Below are positions 23,680 through 37,604 of a stretch of DNA of 64,000 bases, in pieces. The notes below the pieces were generated by a model. That model ran no database searches, was not told where the DNA came from, and saw only the letters and a list, made by a program, of their open reading frames with translations. Source of the stretch: Acanthaster planci (taxonomy: Eukaryota > Echinodermata > Asteroidea > Valvatida > Acanthasteridae); NCBI RefSeq assembly GCF_001949145.1, contig NW_019091429.1, positions 781,251 through 845,250 on the forward strand, given 5' to 3'. Made by a program: the position numbers and the translations under genes. Position 1 is the stretch's first letter, and every line of letters begins with the position of its first letter.

Positions 23680-25310
23680 CGACGAAAACATGAGTTTCGA
23701 GTTCAAAAGGGTAGATTCAAAGAAGGAAATTTTTCCAACATACACAATGTGATTCGGGTTCCAAGACTACGATTTTCGTGAGGTAGCTACTTAGTACAGT
23801 TTAAGCATCTGCAATGAAAAGATGCAAGCACACGCTTTACCGTTGAGAGCTTAAACTAATCTGTTGAGGTTTCTTCGAGAAATTCGTTACTAACAGAATT
23901 TTAAGGACAGGTATAATGTGGCAAGGGGGACAAGGTATCCTGCCGTGCAGTGAATGAGTTGCTTCACAAAAAAACGTATTGTAATCGAGCATTTTAAGAA
24001 ATTCTGTGTATATTTGCTTGATCGATATTAGTGGGGTATGTCAGTCAGGTTGTGATGTTAAACATGTTAACGATGCTTCCGTGTCGATAGGATATTTCAG
24101 TTTGCCATTGGTGGCCAGTATCTCCATATCTAATTATACTTAATTTTCTCAGTGCTATACTGACTGCAAACTCAACAGTATATCAATTTCAATCACTTCA
24201 ATACTCGAAAGGGGCTGCATTGCGTTATCAAATTAGTTGTACACAATACAACTAGAGCTTTTGCACAATCGAATAATTTGATATTCTCCCACTCTGAATA
24301 TTATTTTTATGTAAAATCACATTATATTCATGAATAATCATTCAGTACATCGCACGATATTGTGATGAGGTGTCATCATCAAGAGATATCAAATATTAAA
24401 CACTTCTATTTATTCTGACTGACCATAAGCACTGAAAATGTCACACAAAGTGTCTTTGCATTACTCCTGCATAGAAAATTGTTTTCTTGTCATGGTAAAT
24501 GGGGTAGCGCCCTCTTACACTTTAAAACTTGAAGCTGAAAAGTTCTCCTGTAAGTCGTTTGGGGGGCCATGTCTTGGTTAGTGAAGCTCTCACTATTGCG
24601 TTATTTACGCCTTACGGCATAACCAACTCGTACGTATGAATGCCAAGTTTTCTCTAAGTCGTGAATGATACAAATGAAATGTCCAATGATCATACATGAT
24701 TATAACAATATCATATAAGAATGGTTCACGGTTATCGTGTGCATTTGCAAAGAGCTTGTGTCTATAAAATACTGGTTCTATTAGAGCTTATGAAATTACT
24801 AGATTTTTTTTCTTCAATTTTTGTCGAGTCATCTGCACACTACCTGATAAACTGAGCAACAGGTTTAGTTGAGGTGATTACTGGGAATCACTTAGGTGTC
24901 TGCAGAAAGGCCTTTGGATAAATCATGAAATTAATTTCAAGCGTAAAGGGATCTGGAAATGGTATGGAAGAGGAGTAGCCTCATACTTTAACAAATAACA
25001 GCTTTCTTTTTTTGTCACATTGTTCACAAGTAACTCAGTGTGTCGAACAAAATTTTTTTAAGTTTGCTCGAATACTTGTGAAATTAAAAGCAAGGCTGGG
25101 GTTCTGTAGACGATGGTGTTTACCCTACTGTCATTGTTTGATCGAAAGGAGTTTGAGTAGTTCAAGTACAGATAGTACTTAGGCTAGGCTTTGTTTCACC
25201 GGTTCCCATCTGGTTCAGTTTCACATGATGTGAAATATCATAGACTTACCAAAAAGCTCTAATTTCGACAATAAAAAGATGAATTATGCCTAGAGGCTTG
25301 TATAATACTA
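23680..25310. other. AT-rich non-coding interval
   Basis: No open frame, repeat or RNA gene of note. It could be intron if the 23.59-kb exon candidate is real. Confidence 0.4.
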
Positions 25311-25317
25311 TTTTTCT

Positions 25318-25670
25318 TCACAACGCTGTGAGTGAGTTTGGTGAAAGGGGCAAGAAGTTGGCGCTTGCCCAATACCGGCATCTAACAGATGGCCAGGGCG
25401 TCTGACGGTTGGCGAGCAGTGGGAAAATCGGCAGGATTGCGCTGGGAATTTCTGATACAAAAAGACATTCCGATTGCTGTTGACTAGTCGCCGTCACCTT
25501 CCAGATGGTTGCAGAACGGTTGCTTTCATTTGAATTTAGCGGCAACGCTGTAGTTCCCACACGATGCGCGACGACGGTTGGCGTCCCTGGGTGTCGGCCC
25601 ATCGCTTGAGAGCCTCAAACGCACGCACTCGTCAAGCGTCCGGCCTTCCCCTGCCCCCCAAAACGGACTT
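25318..25670. other. GC- and CpG-richer island with a minus-strand open frame
   Basis: GC content here is clearly above the surrounding AT-rich DNA, with frequent CpG. On the minus strand a 94-codon frame spans 25,318-25,602; its translation is rich in P, S and T with no recognised domain. A promoter-associated CpG cluster, an exon, or a relatively young insertion are all possible. Nothing in the sequence decides between them. Confidence 0.25.
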
Positions 25671-28600
25671 CAAACTAAGGCTTTTATGACTTAGTGCAAA
25701 AACACCCTTTCAAACTCAAAGTCTGTTCACGTGCCTAGAGTTTTGTGACATTTTTGTCACTTTTTTGACAAAACAATTATACCTCCAGCAACGATGACGA
25801 AATATGGCACATGGAAGAGCGTCACTTTTCGTCATTCACTCATATACAGTCAAGTGTACGAAGTATGCGAGATGTAACTTACTGTCAAACTCGCAAATAA
25901 ATATTCCAGTGGACAATACGGCATTTTTCAGTTTATGAGTGATACTTCTTAGAAAATTGACCAAATGTAAAAGGGCAAGGAAAATTTATTCTAAGTTTTA
26001 TATTACATGTAAAACGTTTGAAGTTAATTCAGTAACTATTACTCACTCGTCAAGTAATTTGCTTCGTCTCTGTTAGTGACTGGTTTCTGTGAAAGAAACA
26101 TACCGTTTTTAAAGACGATTTCGGTCACTGAGAATAGTTACGATAAAGAGAGGAGCTACTTGTTCCAACATAAATTGTACGTCATAATATTCAACAGAAG
26201 AGGTTGTACAGGTGAACCTCTTTTGCACCAGTGCTTTAATCCTTTTTATACGGATTTTTAAAATAATATTCCAAAAGGCAAGAAATAATCCAATTAATAA
26301 TTGAATACAGGGTGACTGAATGCAATCCGTTGACAAAACCAGACACAGGGTTAACCAGGATGTACGTCACGTGCGGTATAATACACAATAAATCAACTTT
26401 ATTCGTTCGTTTCAGTCCAAATTGAACCATGACAGAAGAGTTACGCCCATTGCGTAATGGCCTCACGATTATCAAATTCACACCTTGCTTTGATGGATTT
26501 ATTTATGTGCTTGACAAAATCACACCCACAGTCAAAAAGCGATCGGCGATTCCAAACCAAGCGCTTTGTTAGTACCTAAATTACCCTCCCCCCAAAAAAC
26601 ATTAACATTACAGTGAAGTTGGTACCGGTAACTCATCATTAAATCTGTGCTCTCGATCATACAGCCACTTGTACTATAGGCTTTTACTTTAGGTTTTTGC
26701 TGTAGATTTTCCCAATTCTAATATTCAAATTTGTCCCAAAACAAATTCCACTTGCTATGGGAAAAATGTATTTATACTTCTTTGCGTTCAATTTCAAAGT
26801 TAAGTCGCCACATATGAACACGATGTAGAGAAAAATTGTCATTAAAATTTTAATTTGTCAAAGCTGTTCATGAATGACAGAATTTCAGAGATCAAATTTG
26901 TGTTGTATCAATCAGTATAATGCTTTTGGAAAATAACTTAGTCTTGTGTGTACTTTAGTACTTCCCTGTGTCCTCAATTTGGCTCAGGGGATCAACAACA
27001 AAAGCTAATGTATATGTACGTAAAAACTAATACTAAGACCCTAAGATTGAAACCATATAAATGGAGCGACACTTGCATGAAGACAAACAAACAAATTTGG
27101 GAGACCCTTATCTTCCTCCTGCTATCGTTGTGTGCACATAGAATGGGTCGAGCATGAATTCTGTGTAGACGAGACAAATTAAACGTTCCTCGCCGAAGAT
27201 GCGTGTTTGTGAATATGATTAAAAAGCAGTTGAAATTGTTTGACAGATGACAAAATTAAACTTTCTAAGTGCATAAAATCTATGCTATTGGACGTATTTG
27301 AAAATACAAATCTGTGTTTTTCAATGAAAAATGTTTTTAAATAGCCAGAAACCTATATTGTTAAGGAGCATTTAGGTGTTACATCTTGTTCATTGTAAAG
27401 AACAAAAAAGAGTATGTTATAAGATTATCAAACATGGTTGGGGCCATTTACCGTTGTATAAGCGGAAATATATTCTTAAATCAAATACAACTTTCATGGA
27501 AAGTTTGAAACAAAAGGGAGCTTTCTAAGTAGCAAATACGCTGTCGGATGGAACTAAGCGTAATGGCCAGGAATGAGGCTTTGCTGGGATTAGTGTCGTT
27601 GGTGGCGCTATTGAATAGTACTAAGAGCTCCCATGTAACTTATACCTGCCACGTTGGGAAATGATTCCTTGCTAATCTACTCCATGTTTGAGCCATTAAT
27701 GATAAATGTGAGTAATGTTTACTAACTGTTCCTACACAACGGTTTGGCATCATCCCGCTGGAATCACTCCAACAAAATTTAATATATTTATTAGATTAGC
27801 CAGTCTGGTTTGTCAGCTGGCATTACTATCTTTTGCCTCCATCTTCACAACAAAACCAAAAAGTAAAAATAAACATTCTGATATGTTAACCCCAAAGTAC
27901 AAACTGGTAGTTTTACAGCACGTGGCCAACAAGACAACCTAAAATGTATGGCATCCTCCTGTTTACACCTCTGACCGCCAAGTCCAATGTAGACCACTGC
28001 AAACCACCGCTTTGTTTCATTATTTTTACTGTATAAATTTATTTCCATGGCATTTAATATTTAAAATGTGTTAAAATTTAATAGCAAGGCTAGGCAAGAC
28101 AGATGACGATTCCTTCAGCAGATATGCTTTTATACTTATATCTTGCTCGCTTGCTGAAATTCCTTTGCATTCGTTCAGGCGCGCACCCGGGGTATTGTTG
28201 ACCCATTGCAAAAAAAAACTCCCGTTTAACCCATTTTTCATTGTCCCGAGTTTTCTGTATCAACCTCTCGATTTGCTTTTTAAAAGATGTCCATCGAGTT
28301 GTAATCTGCCACTCCGCACCCCATTGGGAATTCTGTATTCATATAAAAATCCTAAAAAAAAAATAAAGTAAGAACAAAAAATGCTCCCAGGCTTTTGTAT
28401 TTCAAACCACAAAAAAAGTAAAATGGAGCACATTGGAATGACCGGTTCTGAATAGAATACTGAACTTTTATTTACTGCTGATATTCAGAAGAACAACTCA
28501 TATATATAGGACTACTTCAGTTTCATGGGCAATTTAATCCCGTGGTATCCTTGTCCTTGATATCATTAATCTACAATTATACACATATAATTTTCAACTC

Positions 28601-30910
28601 TGTGGCTAAAATTTCTTCATTTATTTCCTTACTGGTGAACATTATGGTCCCCAATCTCACGAGTTCTACTTTGTACTTTCTTTATGAATACTTAAAATCA
28701 TCAATTTAGGAGTGCATCCATCAAGTGTTTTCATTATACACCATTTGATGCAAATGGTAAGAAGGGACATAGTACCAAAGACAGAATGAGCGCAGGACTC
28801 AAAACCTCAACCCCATTATTTCCAACCTTCGCCATTTCCCCTACTGGGGAAGCCGGCAATAGATAATATTTGCCCTTTCCTATCTTAGCTTGTGGCCTGT
28901 TGAAAAAAATCACTTGTGTTTACTGCTGGGTACAGATCTTCTTATGAGGGTTCACTCCTTGATCACTCTGAAACACAAATCGCTTTGTACTTTTTCTGCC
29001 ACCGGGAGAGTACTTTAAGTTGGTGAGGGTGTTTGTTCTTTTCTTTTGTTTTGTTTGTTTGATTGTTTTCGGCTTAACTTCCTGGGGCATATCTGCTTTC
29101 TTGGTTTTGTTTGTTTTTTTTTCAAAATGAAAACATAAAATTCAATACAGGACGTCCATTTAAAAAATGGCAAAACAAGCTCAAAAAGCTTATCTTATTT
29201 AGGGTTTTTCACCAGTAGTTGTATCGTAGATTTCTCTTAATGTGAAACACGCATTCAATGATTTGGGAATAGAGAAAGAAAGAATTGTAAATAATGCTCT
29301 ACGCATTTTATCTCAATTCTTGCCATTTTTCTCTCTAAATGTGGTTTCAGCAGACTAAGCATTCTCATAAAAGGAAAGTTTCTAAAGTTTATTTCACTCC
29401 ATGTGAGAGGTACATTTTAATTGAAAAAAGTGGTTCTCGTAAAAGCCTTCGACTCTTTTTGACACCGCAGTATTACGCCAAAAACTATTTACACTTACGA
29501 AGTGAGAATTACATAACATTGAGAAGCTTTCTGTATTTGAGTATAATGTCTTCAGCAATACAGTTCTGCATATTGTATGTGATATATACGTTGCCCCGAT
29601 AAGGAAATCACAAGTTATGATTTGACATGTAAACATTCTGCGTATCCCTATTTACATTTTATTGGACGGTAAATGTACGATTTTTTTTCAAACGTGGGCC
29701 TCATCCCCCAAATAGGGAATAGTTTGGATTGTTTCTTGTGATGTACTCTTCTTAATCGTCTGTTTTAAATACCTAGTGGAAAGCAAAGTTCTTAATTTTA
29801 TCGCGCAAAGCAATACCTTTTTAATGCAATGGCTCCGCTCACATATTTAGGTGATCCTGAGAATTTCTCCGACTGTACCCAAACTATGCATAGGCCCCTA
29901 CAAAGCCAGTGACAATAATCAACTGCATGGAGCAATTCAAGGAAAGTGCTTTTTGGATTATAAAAAGCAAGATACTGCAGCCATGTAATACCTAGCACCT
30001 ATGACCTCGATTTCCTCACCATAAAGAACTCCCTTATCCACTGCGAATATTAGCAATCAAACGCCTCAACTTGCACGATGCGTCGACTACGTTCGGACAA
30101 GAGGTCAACGATGCAGAGATTTTTGGTCTTCCACAACTAAAATCCTGTTTCTGTGCGACGAGGCGGCGGCCCTGTCAACGAAAGGGACCGTCTAAAAGAG
30201 TTCACCGAATTCTACCCACTGCGAAAAGGTCCACAGAGTTTTTACTTTAAAAGAAGGAGGTATGGACAGACTTTGATTTTCCGTCCGGCAGTTGTCAGTT
30301 GACCATGTCTCATCATAGGCATACTGTAAACCACGTGCTTGAGTAAAGTTTCGAGTGCATTCCATACATTTTGGACATGAGTTTAAACCATGTGTTTAAA
30401 TTGTCAGTGGGGTGTACATGGGAGGAGTTTAGTTTTGCACAAAGAAAAGAAAAGAAACCTATAATGATAACCTCTTTGCAACAGTCATGTGAAATCAAGG
30501 GAAAAAAAGTGGTCGATAAAAGTGTGAAACAAGGAAGTGAAGTACCCTATATGTAATTTTAAAGCGAATTGAAAGTTACCAATGGATATTGCAATGAATA
30601 TTTATATGTCTCTCAGACATTGTCCTGGCTTCTTATACTAATATGTCCAGCATCTTCCCCTACCTTCGCCTTGAAATTGAAGCTGCAAATGCTGCAAGTA
30701 CGAAGGGGGGGATGTAACTTCATATTGGCGAATGGACTACAGATTTCAATGCATAACAATTATTCATCATTTTTTTTCTCGACAGAAGTACAAACCTAAA
30801 ATTGTATTTGCACTGTAGCTACATGAAGCTTGATTATTAAAAGCTGAAATCCACTCAACTACTCTGAGCTTTTCTGTATATGTCTTTCCTTCTAAATAGC
30901 GAATCAATCC
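25670..30910. other. Long AT-rich non-coding interval
   Basis: No gene or transposon is recognised. T-rich tracts with TTTGTTTGTTT words occur at about 29,035-29,125. Short frames on both strands (for example plus 29,339-29,602) lack motifs. Confidence 0.4.
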
Positions 30911-30917
30911 GTTTTGA

Positions 30918-31170
30918 AAAGGGGGGGGCATAGCCCTGATCAGAACAAATGCGAGTGTGAAGCGCGAAGCCTGAGCGACGTGGGGTGCAGGCCAGCTAGA
31001 GTATAGATGCTATGTGGTGTGATCTAAGACAATTTCTGGCTACTTTAGCCAGTTTTTAAACAACTCTTTTGCAAAGTATACATTTTCTTTTAGGTTTTGG
31101 AAAAAATCTCCCACTTGGAAAAGTGCTGGGGGACATGTCCCCCGTCCCCACCGATTACGCCCATGTAGTT
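30918..31170. repeat. Dispersed repeat with GGGGGACATGTCCCCC palindrome
   Basis: The left side has a G8 run followed by GAAGCGCGAAGC-type words. The right side has the perfect 16-bp palindrome GGGGGACATGTCCCCC at about 31,129-31,144, followed by GTCCCCACCGATTACGCCCA. The middle is AT-rich. The right end resembles a class of repeat common in marine invertebrate genomes (general recollection, not a search). Non-coding. Confidence 0.5.
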
Positions 31171-31616
31171 CCAACACAAACTTACGTTAAGGGCCCACAT
31201 CTCTTGCCTGAGTAGGGTGTTTGTGTGAACCAAATAAATTCTCGTAATATGGCAAACTCAGTAAAAAGGTACTTAATAATCACTTAAGCAAATGTGTCAC
31301 AATATTCCAGTGTAACCAGTAAATTGCAGCCATTTCTGGAAGTTTATTAGTGCCATGCTTTTGACATTTGACAGATTCGTTTTTCTTCAGAATTTTGCAG
31401 AGAAAATTAACCCTATAGGTGTGCAATATTGCGAAAATAACGGAGATGGGTCTAGAGTTTATAAATGACCAGTTATACAAGATGGGATTGTGTAAGATCA
31501 AGTGTCATAGTAATACTTGTTCATTGCATTTTGCGTCTGATTTAATGTGCATTCCTTCGCAGCGGAACGCCTATGGTAAATAGAACCCGCACCGATTCGA
31601 CTTGACCAATAAAGTT

Positions 31617-32101
31617 TTAGAGAATTTGTCCCGCCGAACGATTTTTTTCAGCCCTCGTAAAAATCCCCGATCGCCATAGGTTGCTCAGGACGCGATCGAG
31701 TGGTGCGTATGTAGTTGCCACGGGCTTACGTAACTTCCACCCGGCCATGGTTATTGTTAAACTAAATTTGCGTTTTGTTTGTATTTTCAACCAGCGTTTT
31801 CGTTCCTGTATCGTTTTGTTTATATTCATAAGTTTTGGGTAGAGTAGATTTTGATCTTGGAATCAGTGTCTGTGTGAGGGAGAACGATTTTGATCTCCAA
31901 GGCGGTAACATAGAATGTTTCAGCTGAGAATTTTTGCAAGTGACCGGTAGGAAATTTCCTGATTTCTCTGAAGCAGCAGATGACGATTGGCCGGAAAAAA
32001 TCCAGTCCCAGTATGATCGGATCGTCAGACCTAGCTATTACAAAGCTAGTACGATCCTTCCGAATCCGGTCCCAGAATTTTGCAACATTCAGCAAAGACA
32101 T
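31617..32101 (-). pseudogene. Possible retropepsin-like fragment of a decayed retroelement
   Basis: The minus-strand frame 32,101-31,826 contains FVIARSDDPIILGLDFF. The D-x-ILGLDF pattern resembles the C-terminal ILG(L/M)DF motif of retroviral-type aspartic proteases. The catalytic DTG/DSG is not seen upstream in any frame, and the next frame (31,829-31,617) has no recognised domain. If real, this is a small, broken fragment. Chance resemblance of a short motif is a serious alternative. Confidence 0.2.
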
Positions 32102-32109
32102 CGTTAAGT

Positions 32110-35100
32110 AATGTTACCTGAAATAACCGTAAGTTGAATATTTTATTTTCTAAGAGATTGTTGTCAAAATGTAATTTGCTTGAATTAAAAACACCCTGTG
32201 TTAATTACATGTATTGGGTACAGACTGACCATACATGAGCATGATTTGCAGATCAGTATGAGATTTTCTTGATGTGTGACAATTGCGAGCGTGATACATG
32301 GTGTTTCAAACGCAATGCAGTTTTGAGTAATTTCTGACAGTTACAGACAGTGACAGTTCTGACAATTACAGTAGTAGACATGAAACTTGCACATGACAAT
32401 ATTGAATTATTTGTATAGATGGGCGTAACCTTTGGCATTTGAGAATTCCCTTTACACCCACTCTAAGTGTACGTACAATAGTTCCGGGTAGCCTAACACT
32501 TGGAGTCAAGCTTTCCTTGAGAGAAGACTACGCCGGACTCAGTAACCTGGCTGGAACGCCATGGAACCGGCCGAACGCACTGAGGGTAATCTCATGTCAG
32601 GAACTTATTTCATCAACATAACGAAGTTACCAATTTTCAATAATTAAGTACATAGCCCTCTCGGAAATCTAGTAGACGAGTAAAGTACCTGTAGTAAGTC
32701 ATAGGACAATTATTTCAAATTTAAGGGCCCATTATACTGATTATTCGTTTAACATCAGCATCATTGTAAATAGTGTACATATTCTGGAATTGTAAATATA
32801 CAAGCCCAAACTGTACAAACTGGTTCCAAGTCATTTTTTTCCATGTGTCGGAAGTATCTTTACCTGGAGTCATCACTAACATAATGATCCAACTTTCAGT
32901 TTAGAGAAGTGGTGACATCAAGTTCCAATGAATAATAGTTCATTGGTATCCGAAGTGGAGAACGATTACTTCATCTGGAATTCTGAGTGAGAACCGTAGT
33001 TAGTTAACGCACGTCTGGTCTACCGAGTTGGCATTGCTGAGCGTCGTGACACGTAATCGCTCGACCGATCTGTGCTGAGCTGATTTTGAGTGGTCGGGGA
33101 ACACTGACTCATTAGTGGATCCTGGGGGCCAAACGAAGTCCTGCCCCCCCCCCCAAAAATAGGCAGATTTTGCGTTGTTTTCCTCTTAAATGAGAGGACT
33201 AATGACCTTAAAGACCGCATTTAAAAATGTCAAATTGTTTGCCACTCAAAAAGGAATAAATTTTGGAGGCTGTAAAATTGGGTTCTGGGTCCTTCCTGGA
33301 CAAAAGTTGGTTTTGATAGAATATGACTGTCGTCAGAACTGAAATAAATGTCTTTATAACCCTCTACATGCTCTCTTTACCGCCCTTGTATTTCCTGACT
33401 ATTAAGACAGCATTTTCTCGTAGTTTTTAAATCCTGAATATCCTGCTTGTAACTCTATTGCAGGTTTGTGGCTTACTCCTATGAGATATCCTCAGGACCG
33501 GAGGATTTGCAAGAGTCCAAGCGGGAAGTTGTGCTAAAGGGCAGACCTTTCAGGAGGTTGAGGACAGTTGAGCCACCAATAGTGCGGCTTGTATCCAGAC
33601 ATTAATATGGGCAGAAAAGAAGACTGGGTGCATAGCGTGGCGTCGCGTATTGTGTGGTAAGCGATTACAAGAAGCGAACTAAAGCAGACCTTCAAGTGAA
33701 GCCAACCCCCCCCCCGTCATGTTTTGGTTTAACTTAAAGAGAATTTTTTTGCCGAAGTAAAATTTGAGATAGTCCAAAATTAATATATAAATCACAAATT
33801 ATTAACTATTCGACCCGAGTAAATTCGTCCAATGAGATTATGAAATTAAACTATGATCACTGAATTTAAACATAATTCTTTCAAAGCAACTTTAAACAAA
33901 TGACTATTTTTTTACAAATTAGTGTATTCATCCTATTCCAAAGGAATACGGTGAAAGTATTAAACTGAGTACTTTCGATAGGAGGGAATGGCCTTTGGGT
34001 TTGTTTCTGCTTGAGTGAAAGATTTCTCAACTTTGCAGCTCTTTTTTGCCTAGTAAAGTGCTGAAGTTGTTTGAAATTTAACAAATCCTTTATACACAAA
34101 GTTTATTCAACCTCACCTGTATCGACACAAAACCCACTATCACAGTGTGCATTTTGTCAACTAACAAAATCATTCCTGCTTTTCAAAATAGTTATATTGT
34201 TAATGTAATGGTGTAGTACTTCATCAATGAAACATAAAGCTACAAAATTATCCTGCGGTTAATAGGTGCTTTATAATGAATAGAAGTTGACGCCGCACTC
34301 ATGGCAAATTCTTCCAATGAATTGGGGCAATATAATATAACAGTTTTTATGACTTTTCACCAACGTGGGGTAAACAAGAGTTTGTTTAATCATTCTCATA
34401 AAACCCTTTGATGTGCCTCTTGTTTTTCAAACCTGGTGTAATGTAATTTCTGCAGCTGAATATATGCACGTAACGGTATCTGTAAGTGGGCTTCATTGGC
34501 CTGTTTGACCTGCTTAGCCGCACAGTCTGCGCGATTACGTCTGGGGTTATAGAGGTGAAACTTCCATAGATGGCAGAGTGCAGAATTTGAGTGCAGAGTG
34601 CTAGAAATTAAAATGTGAAATCTGAGCGCTCATTGAAGGAAAAATTTGGCCGAAATGGATAATAAATGCAACATTGGGATGGGACTAATACATTATCAAT
34701 AGAAAATGGGGAGAGTGTGGAAAGACCGTGAATAGCACAATGAATCATTCTGACACGTGCGGTGTTTGTTGCTAACTTCACCAAACGATCTTATTGAGAC
34801 ACATTCTATACCTACTTGATTAACTTCATTCGATGAATAACAAAACTGTATTTCTACGGAACATCTTCGAGTAAAGATGGATCAAATTCGCCTATATTTA
34901 TTACAGAAACAAATATTGTCCTTCGGTTGATTAAACACCCAGACCAAAAAATCCACTAAAACATTTAAACAGGTACATGTAGTACACAACATAGTCCTAA
35001 AACTTCACACATCAATAATTTAAAAACCATATAAAATTAATATGCATATTAAACACCTTTCGAAGTAAGTAGATTTTCAGTTAAGATTTGAATCAACAAT

Positions 35101-35700
35101 ATTTTGTTGCATGAGCAGTAATAAATGATCTGTCTCAACTTTGCTTTTTTTGATGAGGGTATGTACACATATACATTTGATCTGAAAACCGGAGAGAGTA
35201 CCGCAGTTGGTTGACGTTATTGAAAAATATCCACAAAAATTAATAACCAGGGCAAAGTTTTATGCAATTATTTGAATACGATCAACATAATTTGGAACTG
35301 AATTTGATAGATAATTGGTAACAGTGCCTTTGATGCAAACATGGAGTAATGAGGCAATATGTTATGTACCAATATTTGGGTTGGTTGCAAATTGAGTTTA
35401 CAACTGTGTTTCGAACACGATAAAGTCGGCCAAGAGGACACTGAACGATTCTGCACAATAAACTAAACAACTGAAAGATTGCCTGTAATGAATTCAAACA
35501 CACGTTTTCCTGATCTGGATCAACAGCCCTTAAACAATTTTGACACTTCCTAATAAATGTTACTGGTGGGCTCAAACTTCTTTAAACCGGTAAAACAGGA
35601 GCTTCCAATACAATGGGAAAATGCCCAGTTTGTTGTGACAAGTTAACTAACCTAGAAATCACCAGCAAAAGTATGTTGACGCACTGCTTAAACAAAACAG
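32110..35700. other. AT-rich non-coding interval
   Basis: It contains C runs at 33,144-33,154 (11) and 33,706-33,715 (10). Short frames such as plus 32,439-32,621 and minus 33,020-33,220 have no recognisable domain. Confidence 0.4.
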
Positions 35701-36095
35701 TAAATATTATTACATTATTACTATTATTATTATTATCACTTATATTTATCCACGATGGCTTATTCACCAAAAGTTTTCTTCCATAAGGCCCTGTCATCAA
35801 CTAAAAAGGAAATTGTACTTAAGATATTAAAATATAAGAAAACATTTAAGGAATAAAAATAAAGTACATGTAATAAATTTCTGAAAGTGTATAAAACAGA
35901 AAATACATAAAACGGAAATATATAAAACAGAAAATAAAACTGTGATAAAAAAATTTATACCTTAAGCCAGCAACTAAAACAGAAGACAACTGATCACAGA
36001 AGACAGAATAAAATCTATATACAAAAAACATGCCGTAAAGAAATTAATCAAAAGTAAAAAAACATAGAATATGCATAACATAAACAAGATAAAAA
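35700..36095 (-). other. LINE 3' untranslated region and AAT tail
   Basis: T-rich on the minus strand with TTCTGTTTTAT-type repeats, then GGGCCTTATGGAAGAAAAC and GATAAATATAAGTGA immediately before the (ATA/AAT)n tail at 35,737-35,709. The short tail defines the 3' end of the element. Confidence 0.6.
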
Positions 36096-36672
36096 TTACA
36101 TGAGGAACACTTTCAGGGATACTTTAAATCTAAAAACAGAATTTGAGGGTCTAACTGACTGATCTAGCTTGTTCCATTCGTAAATTCCAGTGACAAACAG
36201 GCTATTCCTCAAACGTTCAGTTTTACATCTTGGTGCAACAAGTGAATTCATAGCATGTCTGGTGTTGTAGTTGTGAACCTGGTTAGCTTGGGTAAAATCA
36301 GGAGTCAAATAGGCCGGAGCCAAATGTAAAAGTATTTGTACAAATTAGTACAAATTAGTAATGGTAATTATTAGTACAGCCCGATTATATTGAAAGCGTT
36401 TGCTCAAAGGTTTCCATTTTAACTCACGAAAAAGGTCGGCGGACGAAGAATCATAATTCTTGTTTAATTAAGATTATTCTTGCTGCACGCTTTTGAAGCT
36501 TTTCAAGTCTGTTAGTGTGCATACGAAATCTATCTGACCATACCTGTGAAGTATAAGCAAAATGGGGCTGAATAAACGAGTTATAGAGTAGGGTCCAGCA
36601 TTCACAGGGAACATGGTTTAGCCCTTCAAGCATGCCTAATTTAGATTGCACAGTTTTAGTAATTTTATCCAC
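36096..36672 (-). pseudogene. LINE ORF2 C-terminal region (broken)
   Basis: Two open pieces are visible. 36,672-36,451 carries LLYNSFIQPHFAYTSQVW followed by LEKLQKRAARII, the region just after the RT thumb in CR1/Jockey-type LINEs. 36,323-36,096 carries HNYNTRHAMN, then LFVTGIYEWNKLDQSVR, then a final FK.SLK segment, typical of the extreme C terminus. Frameshifts and stops separate the two pieces and separate them from the RT core upstream. Confidence 0.85.
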
Positions 36673-36785
36673 CTGTTGGGTCCAAATGTAGTTCCTCGTG
36701 AATTAAAATCCCAAGACAAGTAACCTGAACACGTTTTACAGTAATACCATTAACAATTACATTAAAATTCTCAGTATTCTTTAGC

Positions 36786-37604
36786 TCAGTTTTGCCCAAT
36801 AATCATAACGTTAGTTTTATCTAAATTAAGAACAGGTCTGTTGGCGTTTATCCAATTCATCACACGGCAAAAACCGTTGGTCAATTTTTCCTCTATTTCA
36901 CCAGCATGCGTTCCCTTAACCGTAAGCGTAGTGTCATCGACATACATGTCAATAATTCCATCACTCACAGAATAAGGCAAGCTATAGATAGAAAACAATA
37001 ATGGGCCCAAAATAGATCCCTGTGGGACTCTTGTTCTAACAACCAAAGTATTTGAGGTTGTACCTTTGAAACAAACACTTTCGGTGAGATCATCAAGATA
37101 AGATCGAAACCATTTTAGAAAAGTTTCGGAACAACCTAGCGAGCCAAGCTTAGTGAGTAAAAGATCAGGGTTAACCGTATAAAACGCTTTTCTGAGATCA
37201 ATAAATGCAACACCTGTTAGTTTACCTTCACCAATATTCTTAGACCAATTATAGACAAGTTTAACCAGAGCAGTGGTGGTCGAGTGAAATGGCCTAAAAC
37301 CAGATTGAATGTCATGGAAGAGATTGTTGTCACTAATAAACTGGAAAAATTGATGGTACACTGCTCGCTCTATCATTTTACTTAATATTGGCAACACTGA
37401 AATCGGTTTGTAATTATTTAGACATGATTTATCACCAGCTTTATGAAGCGGGAGAACTTTAGCACTTTTCCATGCATTTGGAACACGACCTGTATAAAGG
37501 GACATATTAATAATGTACGTCAAAGATTTAACCACAATAGGGCAAGCTAATTTAAGGAGCCGACAGCTTATGTTATCGTTGCCCGTTGCTTTCTTGACAT
37601 CCAT
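36786..37604 (-). pseudogene. LINE reverse transcriptase core
   Basis: A 272-codon uninterrupted frame contains the RT palm and fingers. Motifs in order are YKPISVLPILSKMIERAVY (fingers), FIDLRKAFYTVN (motif A; the first Asp is the metal ligand, while the usual second Asp of KAFD is Tyr here), VPQGSILGPLLFSIY (motif B) and MYVDDTTL (motif C; the usual YADD reads YVDD, both catalytic Asp kept). It copies element RNA at the nicked target in living elements. The frame ends at NVMIIGQN, after which stops accumulate, so the protein is not complete. Confidence 0.92.

Noticed and set aside
35846-36031. A hydrophobic minus-strand frame rich in Phe and Tyr.
   Set aside because: It is the T-rich 3' untranslated region of the LINE.
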